Positions 12,032 to 23,700 of a DNA stretch of 64,000 nt are shown here, piece after piece. How positions within the stretch are numbered: the first letter of the stretch is position 1; every line of letters begins with the position of its first letter. This stretch comes from Loxodes magnus (Eukaryota > Ciliophora > Karyorelictea > Loxodida > Loxodidae), in NCBI GenBank assembly GCA_946699065.1, contig CAMPDV010000004.1, positions 1,736,001 through 1,800,000 on the forward strand, written 5' to 3'. Position numbers and translations under genes: made by a program. Under the pieces are notes generated by a model that worked only from the letters and a program-made list of their open reading frames with translations, ran no database searches and was not told the origin of the DNA.

Positions 12032-13594
12032 TTAATGATTAATAGAAGTAAAATTAAATAAAAGCTACCATTCAAATTTTCGCTAAAATTAAAAAAATTT
12101 AATTAAATTATGAAAAATAGTGCTTAAATTAAATTTAGTAAATAAAAAAAACAGAGTGAGATTAGGAAAGTGAAAAATTGGCATAGAAAAAAATTAAATA
12201 TTATAAAATTAGCATTTCAATATTTTGAAAAAATTCATCATTAAAAAAATAGAAAAAATCACAAAACTAAAAGAAGTAGTAAATAAATAAATTAAAATTT
12301 TAATAAAATTTTTATAATATTAAACTTTTGCTTAAACTTAACTAAAACTTTTACAGATGAGTTATAAAATAAGTTAAAGAAATATTTTTTTCTAATAAAT
12401 ATAAGATTTTTATATTTAGCTTTAAATGAAACTTTTTTTTATTTTGTTAATTTTAATAATGCTTAGTTTTTAAATATTAGTTTATTTTTTAATATTTTAA
12501 TTAATTTTGATTGGAATTATTAATAAATTTTTCAATATTTATTTTCATCAAATTATTTTTATTTAAATGTTTCTATTTTTTAATAATATGATTTTTAATA
12601 TTTTGCTAATAAATTATTTTAGTACTATAAAAAATTATTTTTGTTTAATATTTCAAATATAGTATTTTCTATATTTTTATATTTTTGTACTTTAAGATAT
12701 TTAAATATTTTATAAATTTTTCCTTTCTATTAATTTTATTATTTTTAGGCCTTTATCATTTATTTTAGTTAATTTTTTTTAGTGATTAAAGATTTTTTGT
12801 ATTTAATTTAACCTTTTCAATTATTCTTCATTAACTATTAACTTATGATTATAAAATCTTTTATTTGCTTCAATAAGATTTTAATATCTAATCAATTAAA
12901 ATTCATAGAAATGTTTAGTTTTTGATTTTATTAAAATTATAGATTGAACTTATTTTTAATTTTATAGTTTATCTTTCAAAAATAATTTTTGATATTTAAT
13001 TGAATTATCTTATTTTTGTTTATACAAGCATTTTAAATATTTGTAAATTAGTACTGTTTCTTTTCTTTATTTATATTGTTTTATTTTAAAATTATTTTAA
13101 GAATAGCACTTTGTAAAAATAATCTAATCTACTTCCTGTTCATGTCAATAAATGATTAAAAAGTTTTTTATTGGTAAAAACTGTATAAAAAAGCTGCTTC
13201 AAATTAATAATTATTAACTTCAGCAATTTTTCGTTATTCAATTATTTAATAGAGTAATTGGAATTTATTGGGAAAGAGAATCACAATAACGGACATAGCT
13301 TTAGAAATATTTTCTACACCATTAAGAACTTATGGTGGGAAGAATTGAAACTTCGAAAAAGAGAAAATTAAAGTATGACTTAAAGATTTATTATTGTTAG
13401 AATGATATATAGATGGTACTTGAAGAAACCCCAAATAAAGTCACGAGATAAAAAGATGGATTTAAGGATAAATATAATTTAAAGATTGAAGTATATAAAG
13501 CAAAAATATTTACAAATTATAAAGATAAATTTATTTAATTAATTATTATTACTTATAATAATAGCTTTAAAAATTTTATATTTCAATTATTTAA
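12032..13594. other. AT-rich spacer inside the composite
   Basis: About 1.5 kb of nearly pure A/T between the module 3 ORF and its repeat. No feature can be supported. Confidence 0.6.
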
Positions 13595-13655
13595 ATAAAT
13601 AAATAAATTTGATTATAGAGCGCGTAGCACTCTCGTTGGTGTGCAGCTCTTTAAA
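13595..13655 (-). repeat. TTTAAAGAGCTGC element, copy 3
   Basis: Reverse orientation relative to copy 2 and nearly identical to it, including the 7-bp hairpin. It closes the right end of the 9.4-14.1 kb composite. Confidence 0.85.
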
Positions 13656-13660
13656 AAAAA

Positions 13661-13795
13661 TGTTTCATACTGACAAGAATGTTTGTTACTGATAAAATTA
13701 TCAGATACTGATAAACCTTGTTCAATACTGGTATAATTATTCAGTACTGATAAAAATGTTCAATACTGATATAATTTTAGAATACTCGGAATCTT
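13661..13795. repeat. Minisatellite of ~20 bp units
   Basis: About seven degenerate tandem units around TTCAATACTGATAAAAATG lie between repeat copy 3 and its G+C-rich island. Confidence 0.8.
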
Positions 13796-14090
13796 TAATA
13801 CTTGCTGGAGGTCCAAGGACATGGCAGGATTGTGTCTCATTGCATCACCAAAGCAGAGGGCGACATGTGTCAATTATGGGTACTTAAATTCCCCACCTCT
13901 GATGAAGCTCGCAATATTATTTCTTTTTAGTTCCAGAATTAAAAATAAACGAAACCAAGCCAGTGTCGAAGGTCTAAGAATCTTATGTCTCGAGGTCAAA
14001 CCAAAGCAGAGGAAGACATAAAGTCGATTATGGGTACTTAACTTCCCCAACCTCTGATGAAGATGACATTATTGTTCACCTTCGAACAAC
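13796..14090 (+). repeat. G+C-richer island 3 with a duplicated ~85 bp segment
   Basis: Two copies of a segment containing CCAAAGCAGAGG, then AATTATGGGTACTTAA or GATTATGGGTACTTAA, then CCTCTGATGAAG, lie at about 13849-13908 and 14001-14063. They match island 2 (9565-9600, opposite strand) and 41990-42021. The two copies differ by a one-base frame change before the conserved core, arguing that the core is not simply conserved protein. Confidence 0.65.
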
Positions 14091-14399
14091 TATGGCGGTT
14101 TTAAAAAATATTATTTAATAAAAAATTTAATAAAACTTCAACAAATGTTTTAGCAATATCTCCTTAAATCAAGAAAAGATACCAGAACTATCTCTTCTCT
14201 TACCTTTTTCTAACTCAACTTTATTAAAATATTAAAATGACTAACACCAAGAAAAATAGAAAATAAAGAAATAAATAAAAAAAATATTTTATAATATATC
14301 ATTTAAAGCATTTAAGCAAATATCAACATAGCTCTACAACAAAGACGGTAATAATTTAGTCGAAAATAAAAACAGAAGATATCAGTGTCATAAAATTTA

Positions 14400-14858
14400 T
14401 TAAAGAGAGAATTATTGGAGTGGACTTTAAACTATCTTCCAAAATAATTTTAGATTAATAAGAACTTTCAATGATCTGGAATATTAGTTGGAACTAAACA
14501 AGTTTAAAATCTAAATTCATGCTTTGAATGGAAGCATACATACATCCTGCTTTAACATTATAGCAACGTATTTTTCTTCTTATATCTTATTTCAATGCGT
14601 TTGATCTTATATCCATAAGTGTACACATCTTATTATCAGTAAATTCTTTAAATATTTTTCTATTATATTGTCTGCTTTTCCTATAGTTTTTTCATTTAAT
14701 GTATTTATGTCGAAAATTAAAATAAAATATTAAGGGATTTGATTTAACTATTAATCTAACTCGTCCTATTTTTGTACCATTTGCAGTTAAATCTTTCTGA
14801 TAACATCATCTATAGCTGGAAATTAAAGGTTTAGCTATTAGACTATTTTCTCTATCAT
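14400..14858 (-). pseudogene. Remnant of the coiled-coil ORF family (module ORF 4)
   Basis: Reading from 14858 on the minus strand, about 45 residues (including QQLNLQFPAIDD and later QLNQIPQYF) are roughly half identical to residues about 85-130 of the protein at 40608-41486 (EQLNLQFPSIDE ... FNEVPQMF). Beyond that the frame loses family resemblance and no basic tail is found, so a decayed copy is the simplest reading. Confidence 0.5.
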
Positions 14859-14979
14859 TTATTCAAAATTTTAAATTTATATTTTTATTAATTTTACATA
14901 GCTTAACTAATCTTTGATGCACTGATTTTTCAAAAAATTCTTAAAATTAGATCTATTTTTGCTGATAATAATAAATAAA

Positions 14980-15567
14980 ATGGCACTTACCTCTATAAAA
15001 AACCAAGTACCTCTTTATGAGATGTTACCAACAATCTTTTCTTTCTTTGGATTGAGAATTAAGAATTAGTAAAGGCTATTAAAGATATTTATCAGCAACT
15101 TTAGATTTAATAATTCTATGGAAATTTTAAATTCTGAAAAACTCATTTTTAAGACAGGAAATTTACTTTAAATCTGCCCTTGTAGCAAATTTAAGGTAGA
15201 ATTTAATACATAGAATGGATCATAAGGGAAATTTAAAATAATTGAAAGTGTAAATCAGAACAACCTTAAAAACTCAACGATCTAATGGTAATAGAGCAAC
15301 AACCTTAAAAAGGAGATCATAAAATAATAAAAAATTAAATGGGAAAATATATTTAAATTTTTGCTCTCAAAAAGATCTACTTTGTAGTAAAAAGATATTT
15401 AAAATGAATGCTGGCGCCCTTTATATAAAGGACTCTCTAAGAATTAAAATGAAAATGATTAGAATTTAACATATAGAAATAAATCAAAAATTTAAAATGG
15501 ATTCATTAAAACTCATGAAAGTAAAAATCCATGCAAATTTGAAGTGAATAATAATTTTATACAATGA
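14980..15567 (+). CDS. Hypothetical 195-residue protein
   Basis: ATG 14980 to TGA 15565-15567 with TAA/TAG as Gln. It begins MALTSIKNQVPLYEM, contains a short Cys pair (LQICPCSKF) and is otherwise polar, Lys/Asn/Gln-rich with well-spaced acidic residues, hydrophobics and a WRPLYKGL segment. No TGA occurs inside. Start context is A/T-rich, as elsewhere. No family is recognised. A minus-strand remnant ends just before it. Confidence 0.5.
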
Positions 15568-17221
15568 ATTCTAAAATCTTAGTGATCCTATTATTGTTGG
15601 TGGTATTATTTTAATCAATTATTAATTATTATTATTAATATTCTTGCTTGGTCTGGATGTATTATGTTTCTTGATGTTTTGATATTCGATAAAAGATGTC
15701 TAAATATTTTTAGGAGCCTTTTTCAAATTTAAATTTAAGTTTTAAACTAAAAACTTTTTTTTAATATTTAATTGCAGTATTTTTCTTACTTCAAACAAAG
15801 TTTAGAAAATATTTTTAATTTTTCTAATATCTTCTTGTTTTTATCCCTTTTTAACCAATTAACTAATCTTTTATTTTTTTTCTTTTACTTCTTCCTTTTT
15901 TCTTTCTTCATTTCTATTAGTTTAGTTCTTCTTTGAAATATCTTTATTTATAAATATAAGTATTCCAATTGAAACTTTGAAATTGAATATATATATATTC
16001 TTAATCTTATAGTATAAGAAGCCTTAAGTAGTAACTCATGATCTTTTAATTAATTAATCCCTTATACTAGAATAGTATTTACAATTAAAGATGTAGTATA
16101 CTACCTTATACTCTCCACGTATATAATAAGGATTATCAATAGGTAAAAGTAGATCTTAAAATTTATTTATAAAATTATAAGATTAAGATCTAATTTTATA
16201 TATTCTGATTGATTTTGTTTATATTATTTGTTAAGCTTCGTGTAAGTAATTAGTGAAAATATTTAAAGATTATCAAATTATTTTGTCTATATTTTAGTGA
16301 ACCTGTATACCATGACTCATTAAATTCTGAAAATGCTACTTAAAAGATTTTCCTTTAAATTTTTCTCATACTTGATTCAATTCTATTCAAAAATCCAATT
16401 ATTCATTTTTGAATACTCATGATATCTATTCTTCTCCATATTCTTCTTTGGGTTGTGTAAAAAATCTGCACGGAGCTTTAAAATGTCAAGAACCACATTC
16501 AAATATCTTATCAGTTAAAAGGCAGCTTTTTTCATTTAAACTATATACTTGAACACAAATTCTTGCAACTAGGATTCAATTCTTTTACCGACTCAAATTT
16601 ACTCCTAAATATGTGACTTGCACTTCTTAAGCAATTTTTTATTTTTCTAATAACAAATTTTAATTTTCTTATTCCTAATGCTTTTTAGAAATTAATTTAT
16701 TCAAATTTGGTAGCAATAATCTTTAGTAAGTTTATGCTAAATCTTATCTATGTTATTTATTACATTCTACATCTACTTTGCAGATTTGGAAAGAAGTATC
16801 AAATCATCTATACATCCTCTGCAAGCGAAATAAGCACTCAAGTCCTAGCATTTGAATTACAATTAGATTATTTTACCTTTAAAATATCTAATTTCAATGT
16901 AATAATACAATATGTTAAAGGTGGTCCATGCAAGCTTCTTACATAACTCCTCTGGTGTATAGCAATATTCTAATGTTTATTTCGAATATATTAAACTAAA
17001 TATTCGGTTTTTATAAAATGATTTTAATGTTTTATAAGTCATAGTGGTAGTTTAACTCTCTTAAGTTGATTGATTTTTAATCTTCTTTATACTAATCTAA
17101 ACAATTTTTCAACATTTATCAGATTTGCATCAAACTAATCAGGAACCATTTTTAAATATTCTTAAATAATTAAAATAAATTTTTATCCAATTTAGTAATC
17201 AATAAAAAACTAATAATCATA
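15568..17221. other. Mostly AT-rich, no confident gene
   Basis: The part from 16430 to 16960 has somewhat more G+C and is open on the plus strand, but nothing marks a start, a family or an end. The rest shows nothing. Confidence 0.5.
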
Positions 17222-17629
17222 ATGTACTTGCATAATAGATAGTAGAAATCTCCTGAATTTTCATTACATAAAGAAAAACCAAATTAGCAAATTAAAAAAA
17301 GTTCTTAAGAAAACGAAAAGTTTTAAATAGAGCTTGAAAAAAATCAAAAATCTCTCTATAATTAAAAAAGCTGATTTATTCTAGCAAATTAAGAAAATGT
17401 TTCAAAATATAAAACTGCTATATTTATAATATTAAACTTATATTGAATTCTCAAAACGCCACTTGCTTATTATATTAATTACAAAGAACTTAAATAATTT
17501 TGTTTAGAAGCAAAAGAAAAGATTTAATATAATATCAAAATTCTTGATAAAAAATAAGATTTAGACTAAATGTTTCTTTTATATGCCTAATTTAATAAAA
17601 AAATAGAAGAATTTATAAAAAATTCTTGA
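17222..17629 (+). CDS. Small hypothetical protein with one possible membrane segment
   Basis: ATG 17222 to TGA 17627-17629, 135 residues. A hydrophilic N-terminal half (EKPNQQIKKSSQENEK) is followed by a hydrophobic stretch (AIFIILNLYWILKTPLAYY) and a charged, helical C-terminal half. Two internal TGA read as Trp. No family is recognised and the frame could be chance. Confidence 0.35.
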
Positions 17630-20600
17630 ACTATTTAATCCATTTAATTACTAAATTTTAATTTTTTACTTGGAATTCTTTAGAAAATGCTTTGCTTTTA
17701 TTTTTTAAATTTACGGAATTACATATCTAACATGGATACATAATTTGATAAAATCTGACATAAGGTAATAATTTTAATTATTCTCATGAATTTACTAAAT
17801 AAACAATATTTTACTTTATTAAAATCTTTATTTTTAGTTACTTTTCCTTAAAGTTTTGATTCAATAATTGCTGATTGGTTTAGTTTTTTATAATTAGTTT
17901 AAATTAGCAATTCATTTATTTCTCTTTTTTCAGATATGCTTTTGACGACTAAATAGTAATTATTAGTAGAAAATTAAAGCAAATATATTTATTTTAATTT
18001 GAATTTTATAATTTTTATGAAATATTTCATAGAAGGAATATCATTAGATAAGTTATAGAGGAAATGATTTTATATAAGCAACTTAACAAAAAGATACGAT
18101 AATTAATTTAAGCATTAGTAAAATAAAATAGTAGGCTTAAAATAAAGGTTCTATTAAAATATTGTTTATAGAAGTGAGAATAAAAAACTATTTGAATATA
18201 ATATAAGTATATTTTAAGTCCTATAAACTAAAATATAAATTTAATAATTTAAGTTACTATACATGTAAGAAATACAACTTAAGAAAATTGAGTTTATAAG
18301 CTAAATATATTATTAATTATACTATAAATATTAATAAAAAATTATATAAAAGTTATTTTTATGAAGAATAAGTTTAACTAAGCATAAGAATACTCAATCA
18401 ACTTTTACTATAAAACTATTAGAGGAATTTATAAAAGCTGCTAAGTTCTTATTAGCTAACTAAATTTTTATAGTGGTAATTTTAATATATTTTAAATTGT
18501 TTTCCTTCATTTCAGATATAATACTGTTGAATTAATATTTTAATTTTACTATGATTAAATATAAAAATTTAAAGCTAAAGTATATAATTATTTAAGTTTA
18601 TTTTTTTATATTCTTAGTTTTCTGAATTAATAGGCTAACTAAAATGTTTATAGTTATATATACTAAAAGAAGATAAAATGTTTTAATATTTTCTTTGCAT
18701 TTCTATCTATTTAGAACATATAGCCTTTATTTATTAATCTCGATCTCATATTTAAATACGGAATTTTGTAAAAATGAGTCTAAAATATCAAAGAAAGCAG
18801 CAGATCTAAGTTTATTAATCTAATCTAAATAACTTATTCCTTAATGTTAATTATCTAATGAGAAATAGTATATGTATTTTATAGCATGAATATTAGATTG
18901 TAAGACTTAAAGAATATTAACTGGTTATTTATTTAAAGATTTAATTAAACTTGGCAGTTTATAAAGCATTTAGTAAGGAATGGATATTAACAGTCTTAAA
19001 TAAACTTCCTTTATAGCAATGAAACTTATCTACTAATTGCACGAAAATAAACATTTATAATTAAATAATTAACTTATAAATATAATTTTGGAAATAATAA
19101 GGAACTTATTTATATAAGCTATATTAAATTATTTCTATTACTAATTTAATTTCAGCATTCCAAAGCGTGAATTAAATTAATTTAGCAAATATTAAAACTA
19201 GAACTAATTAAAAATATGTAATAAGATAATCTATTTTTATTTCAGATTATATAATCCTCTAAAATTAAATTTATACTAATATGCCCATTTAGTTTTCCAC
19301 AACCAAAAATTAATTTGAATGACGCCAATTTAAGCGAGTTACTGATTTCCATTTCTAAATTTTTTATATAAAGTACCAAACAAAACATTTTAAAGATAAT
19401 TTAAAATAAATTAAATTTATGAGCATTAAGTTAAGAAACCAAGCTTTTATCTAAGGAAAATTTAATTAATTTTTTTAATATTTTAAATAAGATTTATATA
19501 AATATAAATATATCTAAATCTACACTCAAACAGATTTAAAAATCGATAAAGAAAGTATTGAAAATTTAGCTCAAATAAAATTAAACATTATTAAATAAAT
19601 ATTTATAATGAGTGAAATATCTCTATGCTACTTAGTAGAAAACTTAATTTGAAAGAAAACTAAAATTAAAATTTATATAAGTGGTAAAAATTAATTTACC
19701 TCAGATAGCGATTCTACATTTAAATTTTTTTATTGATGTTACTATAAGATTTAATAGTAGATTTATAAAATTATTGATTATTTTTATAAATTTGCTAAAA
19801 TTAAATATAGTTTTAATGTTTTACTAGCAGAGTCTCATTAAGTTAGAATAATAGAACAAAAAAAATTATAATATAGTACAAAATTTTTTTGTTAAAGTTC
19901 AATTTAAAGAAGATGTAATATACTAAATAAAAAGTTTAAATTAAAGATATTAATAGCAAAGAAAATTATATTATCATTATCAAAAAAGGGAAACGATCAT
20001 TTAAAATATTTTATATGTTTAGTTTATTTATGATTTTCATTTAATCCTTTCTTATTTTTTATACTTATAATAATAAACGTTAATTTTTCATTTTGATGTT
20101 GTTCATTTAAATTAAGTTTTTAAAACACTTATTTTGATTTAGTCTTTTCTAATAAATCAAAATAATTAAACAACAAAACATATTAGAAGCTCTAGGTTAA
20201 AATTTTAAATTAAATGTAGTAGTGTAATTAAGTTAATTAGAGTTCTTTTACTTTTCGTTTATTTATTTAAAATTTGGTTATAAGTATTCATATCCTTCAT
20301 TCTAACTATCTATTATTTCTATACTTTACTTGAAGATATATCGAACCAATTATGTATTTAAACAAGTAAAATATCTTACTAATATTTAAATTAAAAGCGA
20401 AATAAAGAATATTCTGGTAAATTATATAAATAGAGAAAGGATTTGATGATAATAACTTATAAGTAGATATTATAACTTTAAACAGAAATAAATATAAGGA
20501 GATTAATTAATTAGACTATAACTATTATATAATATCAACAAAAGTAGTTATATTAAAGATTAACTAATTTATTTCTAATAACTATTATTCATTAACTCTA

Positions 20601-20724
20601 TTCTCTTTCCTTTTTGCATTTAAGCTAACTTACTACAGATTAACTGGGACTATTAAGTCATAATCTCAATTAATTGTAAATTTAGCTTTTGTTATGTAAT
20701 TTTATAATGAAGCATTTAAATTAA
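17630..20724. other. AT-rich spacer
   Basis: About 3 kb of A/T-dominated sequence. Frames are open only because TGA is rare; no domain, repeat of the families described here or RNA gene is seen. Confidence 0.55.
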
Positions 20725-23700
20725 TATGAGATAAAAGTTTAAAATATTTAATTTTATTAAGATGATATATCTAAATAACTAAGTATTTAGTTAATTAAGC
20801 ATTTAAAATTTATATAAGTTTTAATTAATAATTTTTTTTCAAAATAACGTTTTATATTTCTCTACCTTTTCTTCCTCAACATAAGCTTCAGTAGATATTA
20901 TGTCTCCTAAAGTATATAGCGCTTCTTTTTATGCTTCTTTCTATTAGTTCTATAAAATTTACTTATCGTTTTCTGGTGGCTCAAAGTTATCTTCTTAAAG
21001 CTCCGTAATAGTTTATAGATAATCTAAAATTTTATTACTTGACCTATGGGATTTACTTTGTACCTTAACAACTTTAGGATTTAAGGCATAGTTTACATCT
21101 TTAACGTTTAGTTTTGCATATTATGGCTCTTTTTAAGATTCAGACTTGATTTTTGAAGAATCAAATACTTCCATTTATTATAATTTTAAACTTTAGTCTA
21201 ACTCTTCTCCTGAGTGATCTTATTTAAAATTCCTTCGCTCGTTAAACCTTGTAAAGTCAGACGTAGATTTCATTTCTTGAGCTATTTCAGCAATTTGAGA
21301 GTAAACGTTTTTATCTAAATCTTCACATTTTTATATAAATTCCTAAATTCTGTTATTTCAGTAATCCATTTTAGTGATTACCATATTTTAGCTATTTAAG
21401 TTATATAATCTTTCTAATTTAGTGTCAAGTATAAGGTATCATTCTATTTATTTCAATAACTTAACTATATCTTGCTATTCGAATGTTTGAATAAGCTTTT
21501 TAGAGTGCTTATTTTCTTAATTCAAATCAAAAAGCTAATCTTTAATTCTCTCTTCTTATTTAGCTTTTTTCTTTAACTTACAGCAAATTAAATTATAAAG
21601 CTAAAGGAATTTATTAGTATTTATGCCTTTCTCTCTACTCTTTTACTCTCACTATTATAAAATATCTATAAGACTAATTTTATTCTTAAAAGTAAAGCAG
21701 CAAAGCTTCTTGTAATATTAGTTAGTCTTTCTCTGTAAGTTAAGCCCTATTAGATATGTGAATTATTTCATTCAAGATGTGATAAAATAGGCATTAGCTA
21801 GAATTGAGAGAGCATAAGCAAGGATATCAAGTCAATGGTATCTTTGTCCTGAATTAATATAAATAGCTATATAGGAAATAATGATTTAAACAGCTAGATA
21901 TCTTACTTCTAAGGTATTTAATTCATCTTTAATAAAAGGTTAGAACTTTATCTAAAGGTAAATGAAGAATAGTAGAAATAAAACAAGGCAGCAACACTAA
22001 AATATAATAGTCTATTTCTCTAAGAAGACAAACAAGAGAGATATCGCAAACTTCTAGTAAATCTTAACGAATTCCCAAAAGTAATACTGTTGCTTATAGC
22101 CTACTGTTAAGAAGCCAAATTAAGACTTTAGTAAGTAAGACTTAATTAAGTTTTTATGCTTATAGAGGTATAAAATTACTATAAAAGGAATCAAAAGTCC
22201 ATAGAATAATAATCCTGGAATAGAATAAGCCAAAATAAATTATAGGTGTTTTGCTTTCCAGCAGTGAATATCAGTATAAGCATTTAGAACATATGAATTT
22301 TAAGAAATTTCATAACAACTTAAAGTACCAAAAATAGTCAAAATTAAATTAGCATAAATCTAAAAGAATGAAACACTCATTACTGTAATACATATTGATT
22401 TATTGAAAGGCTTTCGTCTCATCAGAGCTCAAAAACCTAAAATTAAAATAGTAATTATTAAAATTACAAAAGGTAAAGCAATAGTAACCAATACTTTTCT
22501 ATAATATCTTTCTTCTCCTCCTGTAAATATGCAATCAAATCTTATAATACTTGAAGTTGCTTACATAAAAAATTGGTGTAGTTAAAAGAAATCACTCATA
22601 ACATCTGGCCAGTCAAATTTAAAGCTCTAAACTAGAGTAGAAAATTACATATAGTTAGTCATTATTTTAAAGTAAACTCCATAATATGATTCTTTAGTTG
22701 CTGATTTTAATGTTTGTCTAACTAAGATAAGCATAAATACTACAAAAAGTAGTATTATGAAAGAAGAAAATATGATAGAAGATTTTTTATCTGAACATTT
22801 CTTGCATTCTTTCTGAGTATTTTTCTGATAATATTCTTAACAAACATCACATAGGATTCCTTGATAACCTACTTAGCAGTTTCCTTATCAGTTGATGTTA
22901 GAGATTAAGTATTATCTTGCACTTTGATCAGTTGTTTAAAGATATTGATTAGCAAAAGATGTGGTAATAGAAGTGCCTAAGCAAGCTTGCTGACTAGGAC
23001 ATTTGTGAACTTGTTCAGAATTAAAACTTTCTCTTCAAAATCCGTAGAGTGGAGTAATTAAATCAGCTCCATAGCATTTGGCACCTTGAATGCAATCTTT
23101 GCAAAGTGGATGGTTTGGATTTAGGGAATATTATCCATAAAAGCAATTTTAGCATGATTGTTGATTAACGAGAATTTATCCTCTTAAGCATTGTTAAATT
23201 TCTAATTATAAAGTAAATGAGTTAGTTATGTTAGTAAATTAGGGTAAATTATCTTTATCAATAGCATTTGTTTCTAGTTATAAATGAACTCTTTTTCCTG
23301 GTTATGCTTTTATTGTTACATCCTTAATATTTAAAACTCCTGCTTCTGAATATATTCTTGTTTTTCCTGATATATCTGAATCATTTGAAAAAACTTATAC
23401 CATTGAAGTAAAGTCAGTTGATATGATTTATCCATAAACATCAGTTATATAAATTAAAGTTTAAGAAATAGAAAATCCAGGTAACTAATTCATTAACTAT
23501 CTATCATTGCAATGAGATAATGCATCAATAATTGATCTGTTCTTTAGAACATATGCAAATGATGCTAAATTATTACCATATTAAGCTCAATTGTTATCAA
23601 ATAAAAGACAAATTTCTTCACTCTATAGATCAGGAGTAAATGAAGGTAAAGTTCCTTGAAATGAAATAGCTCCTCCTTCACTAAATTAACTTAGTATTTT

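Noticed and set aside
13821-14021. 66-residue plus-strand ORF in island 3
   Set aside because: It spans the tandem duplication and the two copies use different frames, so it is unlikely to be a real protein.
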